Assembly: GCA_016714365.1 (NCBI GenBank)
Contig: JADJNH010000005.1
Coordinates: 1-64,000, forward strand
Direction: 5' to 3'
DNA length: 64,000 nt
Origin: Candidatus Vicinibacter affinis
GTDB lineage: Bacteria > Bacteroidota > Bacteroidia > Chitinophagales > Saprospiraceae
Below, piece by piece: positions 1 through 8,733 of the stretch (position 1 is the stretch's first letter; each line of letters starts with the position of its first letter). The translations under genes and the position numbers were made by a program. The notes below the pieces were generated by a model, which ran no database searches, was not told the origin of the DNA, and worked only from the letters and a program-made list of their open reading frames with translations.

Positions 1-696
1 TTTCAATGCTTCCGAACAATTTTGCATTTTCAAAACTTTATCTTCCGATATAGAGCCTTTCGTTTTGTTGCCATTGCAACTAATCGGTCAAATACTTTTC
101 TTCAAGCTGCAATAGGGTAGGTGACTTTTGCCGGTTTCTCTATTTTGAATCCAGCATCTTTCAATACTGATATGCTCTAAGTATTCTTCTAACTTCTCTG
201 CTAGTAGGTGTGTCTGAAATTCGTTGCTTGCCTTCTTCATTGATTAGATTTACTAAGCGGGTGCAGTAGATTTCGATTAAGCGAAATGTAACCGACTGAA
301 AACCATCAGCTGGTGTTGCCGCTGCGAAAAGTATTATAGTCATCATAATTCATTCCGTATTTCATTACATCAAACGAACCTATAAGCATATTCGTGTAGC
401 GGTTCAATCTCTAATTTTTTCAACCAAACATCTTCATTAAAAGGTTCATAAACCAATTGCTTTATTTCGTGAACCATCATTTTAAGGAAAAGCTCCGTTA
501 CTTGATGATACATAATAAAGATTTCTTCGTCCTTGAAATTGGTTCTTGGTTTTAAAGAAAGTAGCGTGTCTGCTTCTACATAATCCCAATAGTTGATTGG
601 TTTTGCGTGAAGCAATCCTTTTAGATACGTTTCGGGATTTTCACCCAATTGCTGATATTTTGTTTCAATATCATTGATGATTTTTTCGTTGCTCAT
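1..696 (-). pseudogene. Tryptophan 2,3-dioxygenase, frameshifted, 3' end off window
   Basis: The first reading frame (370-696) carries the N-terminal dioxygenase sequence, with YWDYVEADTLLSLKPRT and EEIFIMYHQVTELFLKMM. A shifted frame just downstream encodes LNRYTNMLIGSFDVMKYGMN, and a third (161-346) encodes PADGFQSVTFRLIEIYC, the family's substrate/haem-pocket region. Fragments resembling LEEKYL continue to position 1. The enzyme opens the indole ring of tryptophan to N-formylkynurenine using haem and oxygen. At least two single-base shifts separate the pieces, so it is a pseudogene or carries sequencing indels. It is the last visible gene of the Rrf2-controlled cluster. Confidence 0.75.
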
Positions 697-747
697 ATTG
701 TTGTGTTTTTAAGAAGTGTTATACCAAAAAATGTTAGACTTGCTACT

Positions 748-1134
748 TTAACGAATTCTAAGTCCTACATAATAAAAATGCAGATTGGAAGGAGGTACAA
801 TTTGACCTTGTATATGTAATTCTGCTCTTGCATCTAATGCAGGTATAGCCAAAAAGTTTGAATTAATAAAAAGAATAACAGGAAGGCAAAAAACAGATTT
901 TGCCATTTCCAGAATTTCAGATGTATTATAAAAATGTTGATGATGACAATCAAAGCAAATACCAATTCAACTTTATTGAGGGCATTAAAAACCAATCTTC
1001 CATGCCTAATCCCAAAGGCACACTAATTCCTGGAGCACGGAATTTGAGCCAGGCTTCCATAAGCTGATGGCACAAACAAACCCAATCCATAGGAAAGTGC
1101 AAATAAGAGCTATGGGCATTTTTACAACTGTCAT
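748..1134 (-). pseudogene. Small integral membrane protein, frameshifted
   Basis: No single frame is open, but three frames joined give a hydrophobic protein of about 125 residues. It begins MTVVKMPIALICTFLWIGFV, passes through WLKFRAPGISVPLGLG and a VIINIFIIHLKFW helix, and ends SNLHFYYVGLRIR. About four membrane helices are likely. Its ATG overlaps the TGA stop of the haemoglobin gene (ATGA), so translation was probably coupled. I do not recognise the family. The frames were joined by eye, so the exact indel positions are approximate. Confidence 0.5.
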
Positions 1135-1516
1135 AGCAATGGAATGGAAGGATTGTTTTTTGTAATACTCAATTTTGAATGAAACATTTCAGCCATTCGT
1201 TGTCCTTGCCACTTCATTCGTTCTGCTTTTTCACCTTCAAAATTTTCATCAACAGTTTCGTAAAACAATTTTAACCATTGGTTGAAATGTTCAATGCCAA
1301 CAGGAAGTTTTGCGTGCGGCAAAAACGGACTGCCGTGATAGGTGTGTTCATCCAACAAAACCGTTTGCCAAAAGCGGTACATTTTTTCCAAATGTGCAGG
1401 CCAACGGTCTTGAATTACATTATTGAAAACATCTTTCAATTGTTCGTCATTTCGTACTTTATCGTAGAAACAATCCACCACCTTTTAACATCATCAAGAT
1501 TTAGTATGTCTTTCAT
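1131..1516 (-). pseudogene. Group III truncated haemoglobin, one frameshift
   Basis: From ATG 1516 the frame gives MKDILNLDDVK and then shifts at a short A run near 1485. The remainder reads VDCFYDKVRNDEQLKDVF, followed by RWPAHLEKMYRFWQTVL, SPFLPHAKLPVGIEHFNQWL and an HSKL end. This matches the group III truncated globin pattern of about 125 residues, with FW in the B/E region and HxxW around the F helix. Such globins bind O2 or NO and are often linked to NO tolerance, which fits an Rrf2-controlled respiratory cluster. One extra A would restore the frame, so an assembly indel is as likely as true decay. Confidence 0.75.
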
Positions 1517-1524
1517 TATTAAAT

Positions 1525-2187
1525 TTATTTTTCAGTTTTCCAATAATTATTCGCTGCAGCAATAGTCTGAAACTCGATAGCAATGACATTGGCAGAAGCA
1601 ATAAGTTGTGCGGTATCATTGGCATAATCGCTTCTTAATTTTTCTCTTGTTTCGGCATCTGTTTGTATGGCTGCGATAGACTTTCTTGCCATTTTTATAG
1701 CTAATTCTCTACCTTCTTGAGGGGTGTCGGTGATTAATGTCTCTAACCAAATTTCCTTGTTAGCCATTTCTATTTTTATTGAATTACAGACTAAAATTTG
1801 TGATGATATAAAATGCTGCCCAACCCAAAAAGCAATGAGCAAAATCCAAAGCCAACTCAGGATACTTTGCGGAGTTTCACTACCTTCAATAAGGAATTTT
1901 TTTTGATTGCCCTTGTCATAAGCATTTATCATCAACGGAATAACTCCGTCAACTACGCCATTATCACTCAATCCTTCTACGGAGATAGCAGGACCATTTT
2001 TGACAATAAATTTTATTTTCCTTATACCTTCTCTGCCTGTGGGTGATTTGCTAATGAGTTTTAAGGTGTGCTCGCCATCTGTTAATTTGCTGGTGTCAAA
2101 ATCAAATTGCACCGGTGGAACCAACTCAGCTATGGGTTGTTGTTCATCATCCACAAAAAGTTTAATCTTGCTTTTATATTCTTCCAT
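1525..2187 (-). CDS. Membrane protein in the cbb3-like cluster
   Basis: A 220-residue protein. Residues 1-85 look like an Ig-like beta domain (DGEHTLKLISKSPTGREG). A single strong membrane helix follows at about 105-130 (ILSWLWILLIAFWVGQHFIS). The C-terminal 90 residues are charged and helical (ELAIKMARKSIAAIQTDAETR). It lies five bases downstream of the 86-residue membrane protein and shares its operon. It may act as an assembly or accessory subunit of the oxidase, but that rests only on position. I do not recognise the family. The two parts could also be neighbouring genes joined by an indel. Confidence 0.55.
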   Translation of the reverse strand: MEEYKSKIKLFVDDEQQPIAELVPPVQFDFDTSKLTDGEHTLKLISKSPTGREGIRKIKFIVKNGPAISVEGLSDNGVVDGVIPLMINAYDKGNQKKFLIEGSETPQSILSWLWILLIAFWVGQHFISSQILVCNSIKIEMANKEIWLETLITDTPQEGRELAIKMARKSIAAIQTDAETREKLRSDYANDTAQLIASANVIAIEFQTIAAANNYWKTEK

Positions 2188-2192
2188 CTTAT

Positions 2193-2453
2193 TTAATTGC
2201 TTAAGATTGATTGTTTGATATGGTCTTCATTTTTTTCACCGGGTTTTACTAGATATTTTATGGAGTAAATCAGCGTTAAAATGGTGATGACGGAGATAAT
2301 GGCGATAATTACCCAATCCCAATTACTTTGAGGCCCGGCACCGTGAGTTAATCCTTGCGTTATTTTAGGTTGTTGCTTTTCGCAAACAGGACAAGCGATA
2401 GCTATTTGAGCTATAAAAATGATAAGTACGGATAGGAGATATTTTACTTTCAT
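2193..2453 (-). CDS. Small secreted/membrane protein with CPVC motif
   Basis: An 86-residue protein. The N-terminal signal or anchor segment (LLSVLIIFIAQIAIA) runs straight into CPVCEKQQP, and a second membrane helix spans about 46-68 (WVIIAIISVITILTLIYSI). The CxxC pair just after the hydrophobic segment could be a lipobox plus a redox or metal site. It sits four bases after the ccoO/cytochrome c gene and is presumably cotranscribed with it. A metal-delivery or electron-transfer role is a guess from position. Confidence 0.55.
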   Translation of the reverse strand: MKVKYLLSVLIIFIAQIAIACPVCEKQQPKITQGLTHGAGPQSNWDWVIIAIISVITILTLIYSIKYLVKPGEKNEDHIKQSILSN

Positions 2454-2457
2454 CTTG

Positions 2458-3463
2458 TTATTTGTTAGATGTTAATTTTATAAAATCCATAAGCTTTTTT
2501 ACTTCTTCGGGAGTTACTGTTTTGGCATTATTACCCCAACTTGTTTTTTCGTGATTAATAATGGCGGTAACTTCTTCGGGAGTGAGGTTATTATCCAAGC
2601 CTACTGCATTCATCACTGCATATTCTGGTCTTGCATCATAACCAAGCATTATAATGTTGACTAATAATTCGAGATCATCACCCAGAACTATCGGGCTACC
2701 CTTTAATGATGGGAAAGCACCTTTAAGTCCTTCGCCATTGGCTTGGTGGCAACTCATACAATTATTAGTGTACAATAATTTGCCATCAGGTAGGTTAGCA
2801 TTATTTCCATTTACTACCACAGGAATTTCTTTTTCTTGTACAAAAATTCCATAGGTAATTTACCATCAGGTAGTGGCGTTTGTTTTAGGCTTTGGAGATA
2901 CGCTACTAATTGGAGTGCTTCTTGCGTGGCAACAATTCTTCCGCTAATTCCTTTTCTGTACGCATCAGGCACTACTACTTCAACATCTTTTCGCCTAACT
3001 CATTTTTCAATTCAAATAGCCAAGGGTAAGCTGGCATTATTGATTTTTCTACTACGGCTCTGGGTTGGTAGAGGTGCAATAAATTCCAAGTTAAGCTCGG
3101 CTGTCTTAAACCTATATTGGTTAAATCGGGGCCTGTTCTTTCCGTACCCATTAATGTAGCAGTGTTTGTCCAAAAATCTATTCTCGAAATACCCGCATAA
3201 TCGGCTGGTATACCGGGTCTGCTGCCCCAAACATTGTCCATATCTACATTTCTAACTTGTTGGGTATGACAAGCCACACAGCCGTTGGCAATAAAACTTT
3301 TTTTACCAAGATATGCTTCTTGACTCAATGGCTCATATCCGGGCAAAGGAGCATTGTTTTCCTGATTATTGATAGCAGGCATTATGGCAACAATTATTGT
3401 TAGCCCAACAAATAGTCCTAGTGCCGTTCTGAATAGCTTTTTATGATTGTCGAAAAATTCCAT
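2458..3463 (-). pseudogene. ccoO: cbb3-type oxidase subunit II fused to cytochrome c, frameshifted
   Basis: The first frame (2975-3463) encodes a membrane anchor (ALGLFVGLTIIVAIMPAI), the haem c motif CVACH followed by TQQVR, and TERTGPDLTNIGLR with a downstream Met, typical of CcoO. After a shift near 2990 come SGRIVATQEALQLVAYLQSL and LPMEFLYKKK. A further shift near 2840 leads into a second cytochrome c domain (2458-2820) with CMSCH and an axial-ligand region near GYDARPEYAVMN. Joined, it is a single dihaem subunit of about 335 residues that would pass electrons to CcoN from the periplasmic side. Two or more indels at short homopolymers interrupt it. Confidence 0.7.
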
Positions 3464-3501
3464 TTCGTATATATTAATTTGTTACTTCTTGATTGTCCAG
3501 T

Positions 3502-5222
3502 TCAACCTTTGCATTTAGAATGTCTTTCGGAGAGCTCGGTATTTCTATTTCTACTTTCTTTTACCATTACATAAAAATTATAGGCAAACAAAATATGAGA
3601 TAGCCACATCAATGAACCACCAATAGCTCGCCATAACCAATAGGGAGCCATCAATTCTACACTTTCAATAAATGATTTGGCACCTTCCATCCACATTAAA
3701 CCCCTGAGTGTTGAACCGTACATTAATGGGAATGTGTAGAACAACAATCCAATTAATGCTAACCAAAAATGAGCACCAACTGTAATTTGAGGAGGTTCTT
3801 TTCCTGTCAATCGTGGTACAACGGTATAAATAAAGCCCCAAAGCATAAAGCAGATAATGCCATACATTGTGAGATGTGAATGAGCTACAGTAAAATCGGT
3901 AAAGTGCCATATTAAATTGGTAAACTTGAAAGCTTCAGCAGTTCCTTGTAAAGAACCCGTGAAGTAGAAAATAATACCAATCAAATAAAATGGTAAAGTA
4001 TAGCTGCCTGAAAGTTTGTGCCACGAGCCTTTAAAAGTCATTAAAAAAGTTTGTAGTACCTGCAACAACTGGTATTATCATTCCTGCACTACCAACAATG
4101 GCAACAGTCTGTAACCACCAAGGAATAGCACTAAAAATAAAATGATGCGTTCCTATTAAAGTATAAAATAGGATTTGAACCCAAAACGCCAAGATTCCCA
4201 AACTGTATGAGTAGATGGGCTTGTTTAATTGTTGGGGAAGGAAATAATACATTAGTCCAAGATTGAAAAGCATAAACCACATACCCACACCTTGGTGCAT
4301 ATAGTAACCTTGTATAATTGTTTCACCTAAGCCATTTTGCCAACTTGGCCAATACGCAATTACGGCAATCACCAATAGAAACATCATAGCAGAAATGATG
4401 TACCAATTAGAAACATAAATTTCTTTGGTTGTTCTTTTGGCTATGGTTTTGTAAAAATTTCTTAGCGAAATGATAACACCAATACCAAAGAAAGCCATCA
4501 CTGGCCAAATGTATTCTCGGTATTCGCCACCGCCATTGTTGATGCCAGCCATTAGGAACAAACTACCAAGTACAACTGAAGTGTTTATGAGAATGAGAGT
4601 TCGATAACCCGTTTTTATACTTGCAATTGGTACATTGCTCACTCTTGGAATGACATAATATGCCAAGCCCAACATTGCCAAAGATGCCCAGCCCCAAAAT
4701 ACAGCGTTAGTGTGTACAGGTCGTAATCTTCCAAAACTCAACCAACTGTATTGGTCAACATCTGGAGCAACAAATTTAATCCCTACATATTCACCAACAG
4801 TAGTTCCAAACAACAACCAAAAAGTGGCACAACCTAAATACCATAGAATGAGTTTGGTTAAGTCTGGTTCAATATAAGGTCTTGCTTGACTTTTCTTCTT
4901 TTGTTCAATAAATCGCAATGAACTTGCTTCGCTTACATTGTCAATTAATCCTTTTTCGTCTATAGGTGTCGTATCGCCAGCTAATTCAATATTAGAAAGC
5001 GAAAATTCAAGTTCTTTTTTCGTTGCTCTAATTTTTGAACTTCTTCGGGGCTTAAACTTTTCAAATACTCATTAAACTTTTCGAGTTCTTTTTCTTCAAG
5101 AATTTCTTTAGAATATTCTTGGCTTTAATGATTACCAATATCGAAGCAACAATTACTGGTATTGCTATCAGCAATAGTGTGAGGATAATGCCTGATTCGC
5201 TGAATATATTTTTTGTTTCCAT
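3502..5222 (-). pseudogene. ccoN: cbb3-like haem-copper oxidase subunit I (CcoN-like), frameshifted
   Basis: The catalytic subunit of a haem-copper oxidase. An N-terminal helix begins at ATG 5222 (METKNIFSESGIILTLLLIA) and an acidic linker follows. The core (4918-4031) shows HTNAVFWGW, a haem-ligand region, then YYMHQGVGMWF and IGTHHFIFSAIPWW for the binuclear centre. The last part (4068-3502) holds WHFTDFTVAHSHLTMYG. Shifts lie near 5105, 5030 and 4045, the last a six-T run where five Ts restore the frame. The segment YYMHQGVG differs from the YGHNAVG I expect in classical CcoN, so an NO-reductase-like relative is possible. Promoter-side regulation is probably by the adjacent Rrf2 protein. 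Confidence 0.7.
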
Positions 5223-5235
5223 TTCTTATTTATAT

Positions 5236-5251
5236 TGGATATTATTGTCCA
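5236..5251. promoter_or_regulatory. Predicted Rrf2 operator upstream of the ccoN operon
   Basis: The 16-mer TGGATATTATTGTCCA lies 14 bases before the ccoN-like start at 5222. The identical 16-mer recurs upstream of the Rrf2 gene at 5748-5763. It is an imperfect palindrome (TGGAYA, four bases, TRTCCA), the form used by dimeric Rrf2 regulators. That Rrf2 binds it is inferred from position and duplication. Confidence 0.65.
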
Positions 5252-5268
5252 CTATTTATTCAAATTTT

Positions 5269-5703
5269 TTATCGTTTTAAAAATGTTAAGCCCTTCTCAA
5301 AATCCATTGCCAAAGTTTTTACAGTAGTAGTTTCAAGCATTTTTTTAAGTTCATCTCTTATGACTTTAAATTGATTGTGCACAGGACAAGGTTTATCCGC
5401 ATTGCATTGTTTTAAACCCAAACCACAGCCATTGTAAACAGAATCTCCATCAATTGCATAAACAATCGAACTTAATTTCACTTTTTCCAATTCACTTTTG
5501 GCCATTGAAAAACCACCTGTTGGTCCTTTGTCAGAATTAATAATGTTGCTTTTGGATAATCGCTGCAAAATTTTGGAGGTGTATGCTGAGGGCGATTCAA
5601 TAGCTTCTGCCACTTCCTTCAAGCTCACTTTTCTGTCAAGCAAAGATTGCTCTGCAATGAAAATTGAAGCTCTAATACCATATTCACAAGCCTTTGAAAA
5701 CAT
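5269..5703 (-). CDS. Rrf2-family Fe-S transcriptional regulator
   Basis: A 144-residue protein starting MFSKACEYGIRASIFIAEQS, the usual Rrf2 winged-helix opening, with the recognition region SAYTSKILQRLSKSNII. Three cysteines in CGLGLKQCNADKPC (about 92-105) match the Fe-S-binding spacing of IscR/NsrR-type members, which sense NO, iron or oxygen. Two identical 16 bp palindromes, one before this gene and one before the downstream operon, suggest that it controls both itself and the oxidase cluster. Unlike the downstream genes it is intact. NO sensing is a reasonable guess given the neighbouring truncated haemoglobin. Confidence 0.85.
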   Translation of the reverse strand: MFSKACEYGIRASIFIAEQSLLDRKVSLKEVAEAIESPSAYTSKILQRLSKSNIINSDKGPTGGFSMAKSELEKVKLSSIVYAIDGDSVYNGCGLGLKQCNADKPCPVHNQFKVIRDELKKMLETTTVKTLAMDFEKGLTFLKR

Positions 5704-5722
5704 AATTTACTTTTTATCGGTG

Positions 5723-5730
5723 CAAAGATA
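5723..5730 (-). promoter_or_regulatory. -7 promoter element of the rrf2 gene
   Basis: On the minus strand the sequence is TATCTTTG, a match to the Bacteroidota TAnnTTTG element, 20 bases before the ATG at 5703. No TTG is seen at the ideal 19-base spacing upstream. The operator at 5748-5763 occupies that region. Confidence 0.5.
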
Positions 5731-5747
5731 AGTGCTTTTTTTAATAG

Positions 5748-5763
5748 TGGATATTATTGTCCA
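5748..5763. promoter_or_regulatory. Predicted Rrf2 operator upstream of its own gene
   Basis: TGGATATTATTGTCCA, identical in all 16 positions to the site at 5236-5251. It lies where the -33 element of the rrf2 promoter would be, so binding there would block initiation and give autoregulation (inference). Confidence 0.65.
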
Positions 5764-5785
5764 ATATATTTTTAAAAGCGCTGGG

Positions 5786-5853
5786 AAATTTGGCTCTTTT
5801 GGTTTTGCGAAGGGTCGGCTTTGTGTGTTGGGGCAAAACCAAATGTGCCAAAT
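5786..5853. repeat. Class 2 hairpin a (TCTTTT/AAATGTG type)
   Basis: Arms TTTGGCTCTTTTGGTTTTGC and GCAAAACCAAATGTGCCAAA pair except at the conserved TCT/TGT core. It is followed by AAATGTGCGGTGGG-like sequence, as in hairpin e at 21782. In e this layout marks the promoter-side end of a defence cassette, so hairpin a may be the start of a further cassette carrying the Rrf2 cluster. The 5764-6021 stretch holds no convincing gene: it is T/G-rich spacer around this hairpin. Confidence 0.6.
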
Positions 5854-6021
5854 GTGGGAGGGAAAACTATTTTAAATGTGCGGTGGGAAAATTTTTTAAA
5901 CCCATTTGGGTCGGCTTGAGTGTCGGTAAAGTCAGGTCGGTTTGTGTCAAGTTACAGCGAAATTGCCTGCCGTTTTTTGGTCGTCTGTTGGTGGTCGGGT
6001 CGGTCGTCCTACGCTTGCTGG

Positions 6022-6144
6022 TAACGTCGAAGTATTCACGCCGTAGCTGCTACGAAAGTAGTAAAAAAAAGATGAATACATAAATAAAGTTGAATTTTTC
6101 ACCAAAGTTGAAAGCAGCTATGGTCGGGAATACAATGTTATAAG
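6022..6144 (-). other. attC-like site 1
   Basis: TAACG at 6022 and GTTA at 6137 flank arms GTATTCACGCCGTAGCTGCT and AGCAGCTATGGTCGGGAATAC-like sequence, which pair with few mismatches but share almost no sequence with the other sites. Outside GTTA, GTTATAAGAATTTAA is complementary to the far end of its own cassette (TTAATTTCTTATAAC ending at 6794). Confidence 0.75.
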
Positions 6145-6157
6145 AATTTAATTTTTT

Positions 6158-6265
6158 ATGTATATAGAGTTGTTTAATGACGAAAATAGTAGTTTATCTT
6201 CAATAGAAGTTATAAAAGGGTTTAATATTCCTATTGATGGAAATATTGTAGCCGAATTTAGTTAA
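6158..6265 (+). CDS. Possible small ORF, 35 residues
   Basis: ATG at 6158 opens a 35-codon frame beginning MYIELFNDENSSLSSIEVI and ending with TAA at 6265. It lies just inside the cassette next to attC1 and runs opposite to the main cassette gene. The composition is protein-like (acidic, no low-complexity stretch), but no family is recognised. It could be a remnant of a longer gene. Confidence 0.3.
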   Translation: MYIELFNDENSSLSSIEVIKGFNIPIDGNIVAEFS

Positions 6266-6309
6266 TTTAATTTTACTTAATATGGTAGATTTTTATATAA
6301 AAGGTAATG

Positions 6310-6744
6310 TTAGTTCAATTTTGCCTCCGAAAGTTTTTCCTCTACAAATTCAAGGCAAGTGTGCATGTTCTTTGTTTCGAGTACAAATGGGAAACGGGCA
6401 GGATCTTGCATGTAGCTGCTATAAACAAAATTACATAAGTTTGAATAGTGTAAAAACATGAGTTCTACAAATAGGGTTTTAAGTTCATCTGATGTTTCAT
6501 TTACGTTACTTGGTAATTTTAATTCGTTAAATTCTGATGTCCACTCTAGGGTTAAAGTTTTGTTTTCCAGTAAATATTTAACATCTGTTTTGAAAATAAT
6601 TATGTTGTTTTTAATTCCAAAAGAATTAAGTTCAGTACCATTACCTTCAAGATTAAAATAGTTTTCGTCATAGACTTTTACTTCTTTAGTTGGAAAAGAC
6701 CTTAAAATAGAGTAAGAATGATTGTAAATGTTCATGTTTTTCAT
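6310..6744 (-). CDS. Hypothetical cassette protein, 144 residues
   Basis: The sole minus-strand gene of the 769 bp cassette 6025-6793. The protein starts MKNMNIYNHSYSILRSFPTK and is soluble, mixed alpha/beta, with a Trp/Glu-rich centre (LTLEWTSEFNELKLP) and an aromatic helix (LHYSNLCNFVYSSYMQDP). No signal peptide, membrane helix or known motif is visible. The start is followed at once by a second Met, so ATG 6744 or 6735 may be used. It ends about 165 bases before the attC-like site. The function is not recognised. Confidence 0.65.
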   Translation of the reverse strand: MKNMNIYNHSYSILRSFPTKEVKVYDENYFNLEGNGTELNSFGIKNNIIIFKTDVKYLLENKTLTLEWTSEFNELKLPSNVNETSDELKTLFVELMFLHYSNLCNFVYSSYMQDPARFPFVLETKNMHTCLEFVEEKLSEAKLN

Positions 6745-6790
6745 TATATTATGGTTTTAATTTGTTACTATTTGGTTTATTAATTTCTTA

Positions 6791-6919
6791 TAACGGTTTG
6801 CAGCTACAAGAAGTTGGCGATTTCGAAGCACAAAACTGTCTGCCAGCACTGAACTTGATACGAAGCACAAAGCTTGATTTAACCACTGAACCGCCAATTT
6901 CTTGTAGGTGCTGTTAGCA
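6791..6919 (-). other. attC-like site 2
   Basis: TAACG at 6791 and GTTAGCAC at 6913 flank arms GCTACAAGAAGTTGGCG and CGCCAATTTCTTGTAG. It belongs to the sequence subgroup shared with sites 7, 8 and 13. GTTAGCAC outside the box is complementary to the far end of its cassette (GTGCTAAC at 11765-11772), not to the bases before its own TAACG (CTTATAAC). Confidence 0.85.
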
Positions 6920-6983
6920 CTTCGCCCTTCTTTTCTGTCGTGGTTGTTCGCTGTCATTTCGTGTCTGTCTTGGTGCGGTTGCT

Positions 6984-7050
6984 TGGTGGCTCTTTTGCTG
7001 TTTTTTGCTTGGCTTTGTGCGGTTGGAAAAACTGCAAATGTGCCACCAAA
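6984..7050. repeat. Class 2 hairpin b
   Basis: Arms TTGGTGGCTCTTTTGC (6984) and GCAAATGTGCCACCAA (7035) around a 35-base loop containing GTGCGGTTGG. It lies 10 bases from the stop of the McrC-like gene and is in inverse orientation to hairpin c at the other end of the same cassette. Confidence 0.7.
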
Positions 7051-7060
7051 TGCGTTGGCT

Positions 7061-8733
7061 TTATGTTAGTTTCAAAGGTCTAAAGTCGTGTAATAATTTA
7101 TCTACAATTGTGTCGCTGTCATATTTTGCTAAAATTAATTTGTTGTCAATTGTTTTAAAACACTTTCCATTTAGCAATCTAAAGTTTGTCTCTATAAAGT
7201 CTGCAATATTTTCTTGTTGATATTCGTAAAGTTCAAATTTAGATTTGTCTTTGTTTGAAAAAAAATCAACAAAATTATTCCTAAACATTGTTTTGGTTTC
7301 AGTTCTAAATTTTTCTATAGTCTGCTTACCAAATTGAGTGTATGATTTTAACACGTACAGAAAATTAATTTTATATTGATGCACAAACAATGTATCTCTA
7401 TCAAATAGTCTGTTTTCAAAATGGAACGATTTAACAATGTCGCCTTTTGCGTTTAATTCTGTTTTATCAAAGTTCTTGTAGTCGCTTATATAACCGTAAA
7501 TGAAAAAATTAGGGGTTATGTTATAACCTTCGGTTAAATCATCTCTATATCTTAAATTTTCAGTGTAATATTTTCCAGTTTCGTTCAATAGGTCAATGTT
7601 ATACTGAATAACATTTTTAGCATAATTAAACTGTTTGTATTTTGAAACTTTACCAGCAATGTTGTCCGATTTGTAATACTTAGAGTCGCCAATATAAAAA
7701 ATATCACTTGTGTCTAAAATTGATTGGTAGTCAAAAACGTGGTCAATTATTTTACCATCATCATTGTATTTCAAATTTTTCAAAGTGGTGCCGTCTGCTG
7801 TTTTCTTTTCAATTATTGGGTCTGTGAATAGCTTGTCAATCATATCTTCAAAGACGAGATTGTAATTATTGACTGAAATAAATTCTTCATTTTTTCGGCT
7901 GATACTACTTATGTCTGTCTGTGAAAAGTAAATTTCGCATAAGTGATACATTTTTTTAAGTGTATCGTTAAAATAACGATATTTTATTTTTCTCAATTTT
8001 GACAAACCATTCTTTTGCAATAATTTGAATTGAGAACCTTTTATTATTTCGTATGACTTGTCTATTTGGAGATGTAAATGATGTTCAATATTGAAATGGT
8101 TCAAAATCGAAAAGAAATAAATCATTAGTTCCTCCTCAGTATTTATTACTTTCTTCTTATTTCTATAAATATTATAAATAGGTTGTTTGTCTTGTGTTAT
8201 TAAAGGTAACGATTTACTTATAGTTCTTCCCCAATTAGGATTTCTAACTTGTTGTGACTTAAATTCAATGTGTTTAAATAGAATATTGCTCTTGTTTTTC
8301 TTGTAAAAATTAACAAAACTTAAAAGTAAATCTAAATACGAATATTCTTGTTTTCCTAGATTTGTATTAAGGTTTGAGGAAAGAGAGCTTTGTATAATTG
8401 CAGTTAATCTATTTCTTCGTCTGAACTCCAATAAACTGTTATAAAAGTAAACTGAAACTTGTCTTATCCAGTTATATTCGTCTTTATGCTTAAAGGTTTC
8501 TAAATTTTCTAATTCTAAAAGGTCTTTTTTAGTAATGCCAAAACTGTTTCTTGGCTGTCAGCCATAAAAACTTTGGGTAACATATATACCAATTCGCCCT
8601 TTTCATAAGAATGATAATATCCAACAGATAATATTGTTGCTTCTCGATTTTCCTGATGATAAAATTTTGGGTCATCAAAAATATCTTGAAGTAACTCTAA
8701 TGCATATTTTTCTCCTTCAATCAGAATTTTCAT
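7061..8733 (-). CDS. McrC/LlaJI-like restriction subunit, read in two frames
   Basis: Two frames (8515-8733, 72 residues; 7061-8431 plus its upstream extension) form one protein of about 555 residues. The first ends LALLKKTF and the second continues DLLELENLETFKHKDEYNW. The junction is an A AAA AAG heptamer at about 8523, so a -1 step joins them exactly. The second part has FVNFYKKNKSNILFKH and a PD-(D/E)xK-type nuclease core: FEDMIDKLF, DHVFDYQ, then YIGDSKYYK. McrC-family proteins are the nuclease partners of McrB GTPases. It overlaps the mcrB-like gene by four bases. The shift may be programmed slippage or a homopolymer indel. Confidence 0.7.

Noticed and set aside
5757..6083. Plus-strand ORF of 108 codons
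   Set aside because: It runs across class 2 hairpin a and T/G-rich spacer. Its composition (W, C, V, G, R repeats) is what the spacer gives in any frame, and it ends inside attC1.
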